64,000 bases of DNA from Vallitalea guaymasensis (GTDB lineage Bacteria > Bacillota > Clostridia > Lachnospirales > Vallitaleaceae), in the NCBI RefSeq assembly GCF_018141425.1, contig NZ_CP058561.1, positions 1,054,001 through 1,118,000 of the forward strand, read 5' to 3'. A program made the translations under genes and the position numbers. The first letter of the stretch is position 1; every line of letters starts with the position of its first letter. Shown piece after piece: positions 34,181 to 42,393 of the stretch. Below the pieces are notes generated by a model, which made no database searches, was not told where the DNA came from, and saw nothing but the letters and a program-made list of their open reading frames with translations.

Positions 34181-35683
34181 ATGATAGCAATATACGCTCG
34201 TCAATCCATAGATAAGAAAGATAGTATTTCCATAGAAAGTCAAATAGATTTCTGTAAAAAAGAATTTACTACAGAAAAGTACAAGGTGTATAGCGATAGA
34301 GGTTTCAGTGGCAGCAACACTAACCGCCCCCAATTTGAACAAATGCTAAAAGATATCAAGCGTGAAGATATCTCCAAAGTGATTGTTTACAAATTAGATC
34401 GTATCAGTCGTTCTATCTTAGACTTTGCTAAGATCATTGAACTATTCAAGAAAAATCACGTGGAGTTCACTAGTGCTACTGAGAAATTTGATACTAGTAC
34501 TCCTATGGGTAATGCTATGCTTAATATTACTATGGTATTCGCTCAATTAGAGCGTGAGACTATCCAGAGACGTATTAAGGACAACTACTATGCCCGAGGA
34601 AAGAAAGGCTTTTTTATGGGTGGTAAAACCCCTTATGGATGTATAAAAGAAAAGATTACTATAGATGGTGTTAAGACTTCAATTCTAAAACCTAATCCTG
34701 ATGAACATAATGTTTTAATTAAGATGTTTGACCTCTACTCTACTACCGATATATCACTAGGTAAACTTGCTACACTATTGAATCAAGAGGGTCATAAATC
34801 CCCTAGCGGTGTTAACTGGGAAGGACAGAAAATCCAGAGAATACTTCGTAACCCTGTTTATGTCATGGCTGATGCTGATGTTTATTCTTATTTTCAAAAT
34901 AGAGGTTGTAAGATAAGTAATGATATATCTGAATTTATTGGTACTAATGGCTGTTACCTATACGGTAAAAGGGATCGTAGCGCTGCCAAATATACTGATT
35001 TTAAGAATCATGTGTTATCAATCGGCTTACATAAAGGTTTTATTAGCAGCCATACTTGGTTAGCATGTCAATATAGGCTTGATAAGAATAAGCAGCTTAA
35101 GAATACTGGAAAAGGTAAATATTCTTGGTTAAGTGGTCTAGTAAAATGTGGTTATTGTAATTATGCTATGACAGTATCTAAGTACAAAGATATAAGATAT
35201 CTCAACTGTAGAGGTAAAACTAATTACAAAGTATGTACTGCAGATCATAAGACATATTATGTTGATGAGATTGAAAAATATGTAGAGACAGAGATTATTG
35301 ATAGATTCTCAGATATGGACCCAGTTACTATTAAAGCTAGTGATAATGTTAATAATATTGAAGTAAATCAATTTAAACTGCAAGTGATTGATATAGATAA
35401 TCAGATCAACCAATTAATTGAAAAACTTGCTCTATCTAATGATGTGGTTATGGATTATATTAATAAGAAAATATCAGAGTTGGATTCCATGAAAACGGAT
35501 TTATTAAAGACCATTGAAGAAAATACTATCAATGAGCACTTATCTAATTCATTATTTGAGATATCGAAGAAGATTGCTGTATGGGATACCCTTGACCTAG
35601 AAGAAAAGAAAGTAATTACTAAGAAAATAATTGATAAAGTTTTCATCACTAATGATGAAATTAAAATATCTTGGAAATACTGA
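34181..35683 (+). CDS. Large serine recombinase of element B
   Basis: 500 residues. The resolvase domain carries the catalytic Ser in IAIYARQSIDKKDS and the Arg motif YKLDRISRS. The recombinase domain spans about 160-270. The zinc ribbon is CGYCNYAM ... CRGKTNYKVC, and a coiled coil lies at about 400-460. GAGGTGATACCC precedes the ATG, and a TATAAT -10 is at 34143. It ends 21 bases from the att arm at 35705, as expected for a self-mobilising serine integrase. It should recombine the arms at 15000 and 35705. Skin-element SpoIVCA is a known relative that rebuilds a sporulation gene. Confidence 0.92.
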   Translation: MIAIYARQSIDKKDSISIESQIDFCKKEFTTEKYKVYSDRGFSGSNTNRPQFEQMLKDIKREDISKVIVYKLDRISRSILDFAKIIELFKKNHVEFTSATEKFDTSTPMGNAMLNITMVFAQLERETIQRRIKDNYYARGKKGFFMGGKTPYGCIKEKITIDGVKTSILKPNPDEHNVLIKMFDLYSTTDISLGKLATLLNQEGHKSPSGVNWEGQKIQRILRNPVYVMADADVYSYFQNRGCKISNDISEFIGTNGCYLYGKRDRSAAKYTDFKNHVLSIGLHKGFISSHTWLACQYRLDKNKQLKNTGKGKYSWLSGLVKCGYCNYAMTVSKYKDIRYLNCRGKTNYKVCTADHKTYYVDEIEKYVETEIIDRFSDMDPVTIKASDNVNNIEVNQFKLQVIDIDNQINQLIEKLALSNDVVMDYINKKISELDSMKTDLLKTIEENTINEHLSNSLFEISKKIAVWDTLDLEEKKVITKKIIDKVFITNDEIKISWKY

Positions 35684-35689
35684 TAAATA

Positions 35690-35707
35690 GGGGCTTACAG
35701 CCCCTTT
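35690..35707. terminator. Terminator between recombinase B and the att arm
   Basis: GGGGC (35690-35694) pairs with GCCCC (35700-35704), followed by TTTACTTTT. Its T-run is the outer part of the att arm itself. It can stop transcription from both sides. Confidence 0.7.
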
Positions 35708-35727
35708 ACTTTTGTAACGCACGATTC
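35705..35727 (-). other. Serine-recombinase attachment half-site, right (element B)
   Basis: Reading the minus strand: deacetylase codons end GATGTT, then core GA (35727-35726), then the arm beginning ATCGTGCGTTACAAAAG. The arm is an inverted counterpart of the arm at 15000-15020. Joining the deacetylase side here to TAGCCTTGATTGG at 15023 gives the in-frame attB. Confidence 0.75.
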
Positions 35728-36063
35728 AACATCCCATTGTATTGTATAATACCCACACTCTCTAGCTGTCTCCACCAACTTATCATCATAATCTCCAAAA
35801 GGTGGTCTAAACAATTCCATTTCATATCCTGTCAAATTCTTAACCTTTTCATGTGCTTTCATCAGTTCGTCTTTAATACCTTCTTTTGATAATTGAGTCA
35901 TATGAGGATGAGTATTTGAATGATTGCCAATATCATGACCAGCATCTAATATCCTTTTAACATCATCTGGATATTTCTCTACCCACATACCAACCAAAAA
36001 AAATGTAGTTTTAATATCATATTCTTCTAGTATCTCTAATAAATTATCAGTATCATCATTCCC
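35728..36063 (-). CDS. pdaB: PdaB-type polysaccharide deacetylase, piece 2 (codons 67-178)
   Basis: 112 codons with no start and no stop of their own, reading GNDDTDNLLEILEEYDIKTT to YYTIQWDV. It carries NodB motif 2 (HSNTH, residues 114-118 of the joined protein) and motif 3 (RPPFGDYD, 152-159). The local frame extends past both edges (SRW before, ESCVTKVKGL after) only because element DNA happens to be open. It lies as a 336-base island between two recombinase genes that converge on it. Purifying selection is suggested by the intact frame. Confidence 0.85.
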
Positions 36064-36067
36064 CCAC

Positions 36068-36086
36068 CGTGACAATATTTATAGAC
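36068..36086 (-). other. Element A att arm, recombinase side
   Basis: Nineteen bases between the recombinase stop codon (36087) and the GTGGG core. On the minus strand it reads GTCTATAAATATTGTCACG. It is the inverted partner of the arm at 42177-42194. Confidence 0.75.
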
Positions 36087-37727
36087 TCAAATCCCCCCTG
36101 TTTGTTCTTTAATAATATCTTGCATTATACTACTATAATAATAATGAATTTCTATTGTTCCATCTTCATAAACAACAATCTCATCTAACAATTCTTCTAA
36201 TACTTCTCTATTTAATTCTGATATTTTACCTTCTTTTAATTGTTCTAACCATATATTATTAATCACTTCATTATCTTTACTATACTTTATCTTTTCTTTA
36301 ATTTGTATAATCTCCTGATCAATTTCAAATTCCAACTTATCATATTTATCTTTTATAGATAAATATTGATCTTTAGTCAAAAGTTCTTCTTTAAAATCTT
36401 CATAAGCTTCTAAAATCCTTTTTGAATACTTTTCCCTTATATTTTCTAATTTATTAAGGTATATTTGACCTCTTTCATTTTTTGTACAAATATATGAGTT
36501 TTGATTAATTAGTTCAATAATTTCTTCCTTCATAAGCTCAAGTACCAATTCTCTTTGAATATCCTTCAATAATATTTCTATTAGTTCATCTTCCTTTATC
36601 ATATGGCTACTGCATTGCTTTTTCCCATATGTTTTATATGTACCACAAACATAATAATACTTACCTTTCTTACCTTTTTTCCTATGCATTGCTCTACCAC
36701 AATCATTACATTTTAGAAATCCTGCAAATAGTGATATTTGTTTGTTTTTATTTGATATTCTAGTATCTTTGGTTAATTTGATTTGTGTCTTTTCCCATGT
36801 ATGTAAATCAATGATAGGTTCATGAGTATTATATACGATAATCTGTTCTTCTTCTGGTTTGGTTATCCTTTTATCAATCTTAAAACTTATTTTTTCTGAT
36901 TTCTTTTGAACCATATGACCAATATATACCTCATTATTTAATATCCTATGAATAGTTGAATAGGTCCAATATACAGTGGCTTTTAATCGATTACAATTTT
37001 TATACTTTAACCCTTTTCTTTTTTTATATTCGCTTGGACATGGAATTCCTTGTTCATTTAACATTTTTGCTATAGTTAATTGGTTGTATCCTTGTATATA
37101 AAAATTAAATATTTTTCTAATTACTTTAGCTGCTTTATCATCAATTAGCAATTTGTTTTTTTCTCCTGGATCTTTTATATATCCATAAGGTGCAAAAGCT
37201 CCAATAAATTCGCCTTTTCTTCTTTTTATATCTAATGATGAACGTACCTTCTTAGAAATATCAGCTGCATACATTTCATTAAAAACAAATCTAAAAGGCA
37301 TCATGTCATTACTATAATTGTTTTCACCAAAAGTATCAATACCATCATTAACAGCAATAAAACGGACACCTAATTCTTTTAACTGTTTCTCAACTAGGTC
37401 TCCAGCTCCCGCATAGTCTCTTGCTAATCTTGAACTATCTTTAACAATAACACAATTGATCTTTCCTGCTCTAATATCTGTCATCATCTGTTGAAAACCT
37501 TCACGATTAAAATTTGTCCCTGTTTTTCCATCGTCTTGATATATTTTAATAAGCTTAAATTCTTCATCAGCTTCCATGAATTTTTCTAATAATAATTTTT
37601 GATTAGTAATACTATTACTCTCATCTTTTTTATCATCATCCTCTCTTGAAAGTCTTACATATAGCCCTACTTTCCATTCATCTTTGGCAGGTGTACAAAT
37701 ATTATTATATTTACCTTTCCTACCCAA
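36087..37727 (-). CDS. Large serine recombinase of element A
   Basis: 546 residues, starting at TTG seven bases after GGGAGG. Catalytic Ser is in VGLYVRLSREDD, the Arg motif in VKDSSRLARDYAG. A recombinase domain (about 165-290), zinc ribbon (CNDCGRAMHRKK ... CGTYKTYGKKQC) and coiled coil (about 410-500) follow. The stop codon abuts the att arm. It is the last gene of the germination operon, with only 36 bases after the 84-residue gene, so it should be expressed when the ger operon is, that is during sporulation. That timing would allow excision and repair of pdaB in sporulating cells. Confidence 0.92.
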   Translation of the reverse strand: MGRKGKYNNICTPAKDEWKVGLYVRLSREDDDKKDESNSITNQKLLLEKFMEADEEFKLIKIYQDDGKTGTNFNREGFQQMMTDIRAGKINCVIVKDSSRLARDYAGAGDLVEKQLKELGVRFIAVNDGIDTFGENNYSNDMMPFRFVFNEMYAADISKKVRSSLDIKRRKGEFIGAFAPYGYIKDPGEKNKLLIDDKAAKVIRKIFNFYIQGYNQLTIAKMLNEQGIPCPSEYKKRKGLKYKNCNRLKATVYWTYSTIHRILNNEVYIGHMVQKKSEKISFKIDKRITKPEEEQIIVYNTHEPIIDLHTWEKTQIKLTKDTRISNKNKQISLFAGFLKCNDCGRAMHRKKGKKGKYYYVCGTYKTYGKKQCSSHMIKEDELIEILLKDIQRELVLELMKEEIIELINQNSYICTKNERGQIYLNKLENIREKYSKRILEAYEDFKEELLTKDQYLSIKDKYDKLEFEIDQEIIQIKEKIKYSKDNEVINNIWLEQLKEGKISELNREVLEELLDEIVVYEDGTIEIHYYYSSIMQDIIKEQTGGI

Positions 37728-37763
37728 TTACACGCCTCCCTATCCAATATCAAAATATTATTC

Positions 37764-38018
37764 TCAATATGATTTCTCAACTTTTAATTTGATTATATTC
37801 TCTAATGCTTTTTTAAATTTCACTCCTGATTGATTATATTTTTTTATGACCAATCTATTATGATAAATATATCTATCAGGGTTTTTTATCTGCTTTAAAT
37901 ATTCCATGTTTCGTTGTTTTATAGGTAATTCTTTATTAATTGTAACAGTATCTATGTCAATAACATCTTTAGTATTAAAATCATCTTTTGCTGGTGGTGA
38001 TTTTTCTCTTTGACTCAT
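37764..38018 (-). CDS. 84-residue protein beside the recombinase (DUF6870-like), candidate recombination factor
   Basis: A basic, charged protein. The segment LPIKQRNMEYLKQIKNPDRY, then IYHNRLVIKKYNQSG, resembles the small DUF6870-type proteins (EQI-NPY pattern) that travel with mobile-element genes in Clostridia. It lies between gerKB and the recombinase with 36-base gaps on each side. Size, charge and position make it a candidate recombination directionality factor for excision, but this is inference only. Confidence 0.5.
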   Translation of the reverse strand: MSQREKSPPAKDDFNTKDVIDIDTVTINKELPIKQRNMEYLKQIKNPDRYIYHNRLVIKKYNQSGVKFKKALENIIKLKVEKSY

Positions 38019-38054
38019 CCAACAACCTCATATTTTATCTTACTTAATTATATT

Positions 38055-39182
38055 CTAAGAATCATACTCTAATACATTATCATCAGCCTTTTTGTCCCCT
38101 CTATTATCGGCTAATTTTTTTCTTACTAATGCAATTATATACAGTAATATTGGAATAATAACTTGAAATGGTAAAGAATAAACAGGAAATATATAATCAA
38201 TCCATTTTGTAGCTTCAAAAATGCTTTTAAAATTTATAATAAAAACATTAAACATCATAAGTGCAACAGGAGCTATTATGAAATCATAAGTTTTATAACT
38301 AAATATTTTTGCAATCCCTTTACTTGTTGCTATAATACATATACTTACCTTTATTACCCCTCCTAAAATAAATAACAACGGGGCTATAATATCTATTCTT
38401 TGAATAAACTTCCCTACATTAATGTGACTAACCGTAGTAAGAATTGGGAAATATGCTTGTTTAGCTAGAGTCTCTCCTATAACTAATAAGGTAGTTAAGT
38501 ATAATATTACCCCCAAAAAACCTGATATAAGTATCCCAATAGTATATATCTTAGATTTACCTTTTCCTTTTATGTTAGTAAATATTGTAGTAAAAAGAAC
38601 AACTTCGCCATAAGGAAAAGCAAAAGCCAAGGGAATTTCTTTTAAAACTGGTTTTATACCATTAAATAGTACAGGTCTTAGATTATTAATTCGCATATCT
38701 TTTACCAAAAATATGATTATTAGACTTAATGCACCTGCAAACAAAAGCATTGTAGTTTCAGACCATCTTCCTATAATCTCAACACCGTATTTTGATATTA
38801 ATATACAAACTAAAAGCATCAAAAATACAGGTAATATCATAGGTGTTTCTGGTATAGATACTACATTAACCATATCCCCAAATCTCCTTAACACCAAAGA
38901 ACCTAAAATAAAAAAATAAATCGTATATAACATGATAACTATATTCCCTATTACTTTTCCAAACACTTCAATAAGTATTTCATACAGATTTTTCTTGGGG
39001 AAAATGTGCATTAACTGTTCATATATAAATGTGAATATTAATGCTATAAGTACAGCTATGATTTTAACTATCCATGCATCTTTCCCTGCATTTATTCCTG
39101 GAAAAGCAACAATTGAACTGCTTAAGAAAGTTAGTATAATTAGACTTACAGCTTGTTTTGTAGTTACAGTATCCTTATTCAT
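38055..39182 (-). CDS. gerKB: Spore germination permease, GerKB/GerAB type
   Basis: 375 residues with about ten membrane segments, of the APC-superfamily spore germination permease family (Spore_permease). The N-terminus KDTVTTKQAVSLIILTFLSS and the motif NINAGKDAW-like FPGINAGKDAWIV are typical. It sits in the spore inner membrane and binds germinants as the B subunit of a GerA-type receptor. AGGAGAGG precedes the ATG. Third large gene of the receptor operon; the order here is A, C, small D, B. Confidence 0.9.
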   Translation of the reverse strand: MNKDTVTTKQAVSLIILTFLSSSIVAFPGINAGKDAWIVKIIAVLIALIFTFIYEQLMHIFPKKNLYEILIEVFGKVIGNIVIMLYTIYFFILGSLVLRRFGDMVNVVSIPETPMILPVFLMLLVCILISKYGVEIIGRWSETTMLLFAGALSLIIIFLVKDMRINNLRPVLFNGIKPVLKEIPLAFAFPYGEVVLFTTIFTNIKGKGKSKIYTIGILISGFLGVILYLTTLLVIGETLAKQAYFPILTTVSHINVGKFIQRIDIIAPLLFILGGVIKVSICIIATSKGIAKIFSYKTYDFIIAPVALMMFNVFIINFKSIFEATKWIDYIFPVYSLPFQVIIPILLYIIALVRKKLADNRGDKKADDNVLEYDS

Positions 39183-39206
39183 ATATCCTCTCCTGAGACT
39201 TAAGAA

Positions 39207-39407
39207 TTATATAATATTTATCAAACTTTCAATCATCTTGGTTGGGCTGGGAATTTCTATTTTATTCATTATTAAAATTATTAATATGACTGACACTATC
39301 ATTGTTGGTAAATAAAGATTTAATTCCTTTTTTTTATTATTTCTATATAAATAAATACTTTCAAATAATGTAACCAATATATAGATACTAACTAAAAATG
39401 TATTCAT
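39207..39407 (-). CDS. Small two-helix germination receptor subunit (D-type)
   Basis: 66 residues with two membrane helices (about 4-20 and 32-48) and a short polar tail (KIEIPSPTKMIESLINII). Its start overlaps the gerKC stop by four bases (ATGA). Small two-helix D subunits of this size are encoded in many GerA-type operons and modulate the receptor. Identity inferred from position and topology. Confidence 0.7.
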   Translation of the reverse strand: MNTFLVSIYILVTLFESIYLYRNNKKKELNLYLPTMIVSVILIILIMNKIEIPSPTKMIESLINII

Positions 39408-40573
39408 TTCGATTCTCCCACCTTAATAATTTCAGAGTTCAAGGCAGCATTATTTATATTAATTTTCACATTTACATTAGTATCTAGACTCTGAAAAATA
39501 GAACTCCAATAGGGTTTAATTTTTTTCCATTCCTTTGGCATTTCTCTTTGTATAATATCAGAAAATCCAAAAATATCACTTTTAAATATATTTTGTGCCT
39601 TATTAATAATACACTCTATAGATTTTTTCACATACTGTTCTCCATCTTTCTGTAATATCTTCATATTGTCTTTTTGCATAAAATTGATATCTCCATTTAT
39701 AGCAGCTATTCCAACATCTATATCAACATTAATATTTAAAGCTACTTTATTATCTTTAATGATTGGCTTAATTTTGGTTTTGCTTTTGAATATTTCCAAA
39801 TCATTTTTATATTTATTACCATTTACTACACCTTCTACCTGTACTAATCCACCTTTAATTTTGTTGGTTACCCATAAAGCGCTTTTGCACTCATTACTAT
39901 TTAACCAACCTACTAATTTATCTCCCTTGAAAGCGTATCCCCCAAATACTCTAAATCTTTCTTTTCCATTTAGTAATTCCTTATCAATAGATGTAACTAT
40001 AGGTGAAGAACCATCTGTTCCTAAAGAAGTTATAAATTCCCACATTGTTATCACTGGATATTTTGCTACACTCTTCTGAAATTCTATCGCTTGATTAATA
40101 CTGAAGGATATAATATCGTTATCTTTTTTAGTCTTAATATTCAATATTTCTCCTGCTGTATCTTCTTTGGAAATGAGGAACTTAATATCACCTCTTATTT
40201 CTGCATCTCTATACAAATAATCAACAATAGATACTATATCATCCTCTGCAATATCCTTACTGAAAATAATAATCTTTGTATGAGTCCAATATGGCTTTTC
40301 ACTTTTTTGTATTAAAATATCTCTAACCGAATCAAATGGTGTTACCCCTTCGGTAATATAAATATCAGAAGTTATAGTATTTCCACCACCTTCAGATGTA
40401 AAACTTATAATTTCTGTTGTAAGTATATATTTATTGTTATGCTTGTCTTTATCTATTGCTACACCTGCAACTATCCCCATATCATTAGTCTCTTTATAAT
40501 TCCAACATCCTGTTAAAATATTAGTATTTGTTACAATAATAAGTATAAGGAATATTTTTTTAAGTTTCTTCAT
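39404..40573 (-). CDS. gerKC: Spore germination lipoprotein, GerKC/GerAC type
   Basis: 389 residues. Lipoprotein signal with lipobox LTGC (Cys23) followed by WNYKETNDMGIVAGVAIDKD, the classic start of GerAC proteins. Later segments (IIFSKDIAEDDIVSIVDYLY, FGGYAFKGDKLVGWL, IINKAQNIFKSDIFGFSDII) match the Ger(x)C family. It is the membrane-anchored C subunit of the germinant receptor. 17 bases separate it from gerKA. Confidence 0.93.
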   Translation of the reverse strand: MKKLKKIFLILIIVTNTNILTGCWNYKETNDMGIVAGVAIDKDKHNNKYILTTEIISFTSEGGGNTITSDIYITEGVTPFDSVRDILIQKSEKPYWTHTKIIIFSKDIAEDDIVSIVDYLYRDAEIRGDIKFLISKEDTAGEILNIKTKKDNDIISFSINQAIEFQKSVAKYPVITMWEFITSLGTDGSSPIVTSIDKELLNGKERFRVFGGYAFKGDKLVGWLNSNECKSALWVTNKIKGGLVQVEGVVNGNKYKNDLEIFKSKTKIKPIIKDNKVALNINVDIDVGIAAINGDINFMQKDNMKILQKDGEQYVKKSIECIINKAQNIFKSDIFGFSDIIQREMPKEWKKIKPYWSSIFQSLDTNVNVKININNAALNSEIIKVGESK

Positions 40574-40590
40574 TTACTTATTCTTCTTTC

Positions 40591-42066
40591 TTATTTATTC
40601 AATAGATTTTTAATATTAAATTTATCTTTTTTTTGCATGTACCAAAAGGGGTACCTAATACTAGTATCATACAGAGATTTTTTGTCTATTTTAATGAATT
40701 TTGACATATAATTAACTCCAAAGGATTTCATTGATGTTAGATAAAAAGAAACACAAATAGCTGCAAATAAATACCCATATAACCCTATTACAGAAGCTGC
40801 TATCATAAAAATATATCTCAATATTAATATTGGCATAAATATTTTAGGTAATAGATAACTACAAATCCCAGTTGTAGCAACAATAATTACCATTGATGGA
40901 CTTACAATTTTAGCCTGCACTGCCGCCTCTCCTAATACTAATGCTCCAATTATACTAACAGTTTGCCCTAGTGTCTTAGGCATTCTCGTAGATGCCTCTT
41001 TTAAAATATCAAATATCAATAACATAATAACTGCTTCGATAAAGATAGGTAATGGTACTGATTCTCTAGAAGCTGCAATACTTAATAATAATTGAGTAGG
41101 TACCATTTCTTGATGATACGTTAATACAGCTAAGTAAATAGCTGGTACTGAAGTAGCAAGAAAAAACCCTAAAATCCTGATAAGCCTATTGAATGAACCA
41201 TAGATATAATTATTATTATAGTCTTCTACATTTTGAATATTTTCCAGAAACAAAAAAGGTATAGTTAATACAAAAGGGGTACCATCACACAGAATGGCTA
41301 TCCTGCCTTCTAACAATTTTGCTGCTACCACATCAGGTTTTTCTGTATTGCCTACTGTGTTAAAAGGTAATTTTGAGTGGTCTCTTATTAATTCTTCGAT
41401 ATAGCCTGATTCAAGAACACCATCTATTTTTATAGTAGATAATCTTTTATTCAATTCTTCAAGTATTTGTTTAGATACTATATTATCTAAATAACAAATA
41501 CAGATTTTGGTTTTAGTTACATTTCCTACTTCCCTATAACTAAATTTCAACTGTGAAGATATTATTTTTCTCCTTATCAATGATATATTCGTTTCTAGAG
41601 ATTCATTGAACCCTTCTCTGGATCCTCTAATAACGCTTTCTCCCTCTGGTTCTTTAATATCTCTTACTTGTCCACCTTTTGTATCTACTACTAATGCTTC
41701 TAGAATACCATTAAGAAATATAACAGTATTACCTTGTAATATATTTAGTATAATCGTTTGTTCATCTGATGTTTTCTTTACAGTGAGGATGTTTATTATC
41801 TTATATTTAATAAAATCAATTATATCTTCATTTTTTATATTCTTTTCTATATCACTTTTCATTATTGGTGAAATCAAATTATTGTTTATTATATTTTTAT
41901 CTATAAGAGGACTTAAATAAACAATACCACATCTAATACTACAATCTTGATTATCAATAAATCGAAATTCAAAAGTTTCATCATCCTTAAAAATATCTTG
42001 GTAACGCTTAATATCTTTTTTCAAAACTCCTGTAAGACTTGATTCTCTAAATATCTTTTTATCCAT
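40591..42066 (-). CDS. gerKA: Spore germination protein, GerKA/GerAA type
   Basis: About 491 residues from the ATG at 42066, which follows GAGGTG; the frame is open 14 codons further up (from 42108). N-terminal soluble domain with DVVAAKLLEGRIAILCDGTP and RDIKEPEGESVIRGSREGFN, the GerA signature. Four or more membrane helices follow, with PLPIFIEAVIMLLIFDILKE and GQTVSIIGALVLGEAAVQAK. It is the A subunit of the germinant receptor. First gene of the element A operon, and it also lies downstream of the pdaB promoter fragment. Confidence 0.93.
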   Translation of the reverse strand: MDKKIFRESSLTGVLKKDIKRYQDIFKDDETFEFRFIDNQDCSIRCGIVYLSPLIDKNIINNNLISPIMKSDIEKNIKNEDIIDFIKYKIINILTVKKTSDEQTIILNILQGNTVIFLNGILEALVVDTKGGQVRDIKEPEGESVIRGSREGFNESLETNISLIRRKIISSQLKFSYREVGNVTKTKICICYLDNIVSKQILEELNKRLSTIKIDGVLESGYIEELIRDHSKLPFNTVGNTEKPDVVAAKLLEGRIAILCDGTPFVLTIPFLFLENIQNVEDYNNNYIYGSFNRLIRILGFFLATSVPAIYLAVLTYHQEMVPTQLLLSIAASRESVPLPIFIEAVIMLLIFDILKEASTRMPKTLGQTVSIIGALVLGEAAVQAKIVSPSMVIIVATTGICSYLLPKIFMPILILRYIFMIAASVIGLYGYLFAAICVSFYLTSMKSFGVNYMSKFIKIDKKSLYDTSIRYPFWYMQKKDKFNIKNLLNK

Positions 42067-42176
42067 TAATAAGAACACCTCTATTATTATTGGTGAAATA
42101 TCTTCCATAATTAATACTTCTTATTTTTACCAAAAATAATATACTTATTCTATTTAATTATACTATCTCTGTTTGT

Positions 42177-42194
42177 GTCTATAAATGACATCAG
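42177..42194 (+). other. Element A att arm, ger side
   Basis: Eighteen bases between the GTGGG core (42195-42199) and the ger operon. The plus strand reads GTCTATAAATGACATCAG. The first ten bases equal those of the other arm, in inverted orientation. Confidence 0.75.
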
Positions 42195-42195
42195 C

Positions 42196-42393
42196 CCACG
42201 CTGCATCAAAACTTATTGCAACCTTCTTCTCATCCGTATCAACACAATAAATAGGCAATTGCTTCTTACTCGTTGATAACGTAGCTATTGTTTTTTCAAT
42301 CAAAACATTACTAAGCATCATTATTGCCAATATAATTAACAATACACCTATAACTTTAATCAAAACCTTTGTATTTAGACGTGTTCTATTCAT
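42196..42393 (-). CDS. pdaB: PdaB-type polysaccharide deacetylase, piece 1 (codons 1-66)
   Basis: ATG with GGAGG 6 bases ahead. Encodes MNRTRLNTKVLIKVIGVLLI, an N-terminal membrane anchor or signal (about 9-30), then QLPIYCVDTDEKKVAISFDA with NodB motif 1 (SFD, residues 61-63), up to Trp66. Beyond 42196 the frame enters element A and stops at 42163. Joined with the other two pieces the protein has 258 residues, the usual size of PdaB-type sporulation deacetylases (B. subtilis PdaB is about 254). PdaB acts on spore peptidoglycan and is needed for stable spores. Confidence 0.82.

Larger units (their letters stand above)
15000..35727. mobile_element. Element B: serine-recombinase element splitting pdaB at codon 178/179
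   Basis: Bounded by two related att arms, with the recombinase gene (34181-35683) 21 bases from the right arm. Both arms point the same way on the plus strand, so in the present arrangement recombination would invert rather than excise the DNA between them. Cargo includes secreted FN3 and PPC-domain proteins, phage-type regulators and relics, a putative defence cluster, an IS110 element and a radical SAM gene. The stretch 15021-17282 carries the pdaB 3' end and appears flipped relative to the original integration, flanked by inverted IS1182 remnants. If that stretch is turned back, the element would be about 18.6 kb. Confidence 0.7.
36064..42199 (-). mobile_element. Element A: 6.1-kb serine-recombinase element carrying a germinant receptor operon, inside pdaB
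   Basis: Both ends share GTGGG (36063-36067 and 42195-42199 on the minus strand). The inner arms are inverted repeats sharing GTCTATAAAT, at 36077-36086 and 42177-42186. Joined, the arms would form a symmetric attP centred on TG. The two ends are in direct orientation, so excision removes 6132 bp and joins GCAGCGTGG to GGGAATGAT, giving the expected FDAAWGND in frame. Contents, all on the minus strand: gerKA, gerKC, a small D-type subunit, gerKB, an 84-residue protein and the recombinase. Confidence 0.82.

Noticed and set aside
35695-36075. Stand-alone 126-residue polysaccharide deacetylase gene
   Set aside because: The frame only looks complete because the flanking element DNA is open. The NodB motifs 1, 4 and 5 are missing and are found in the pieces at 42196-42393 and 15021-15263.
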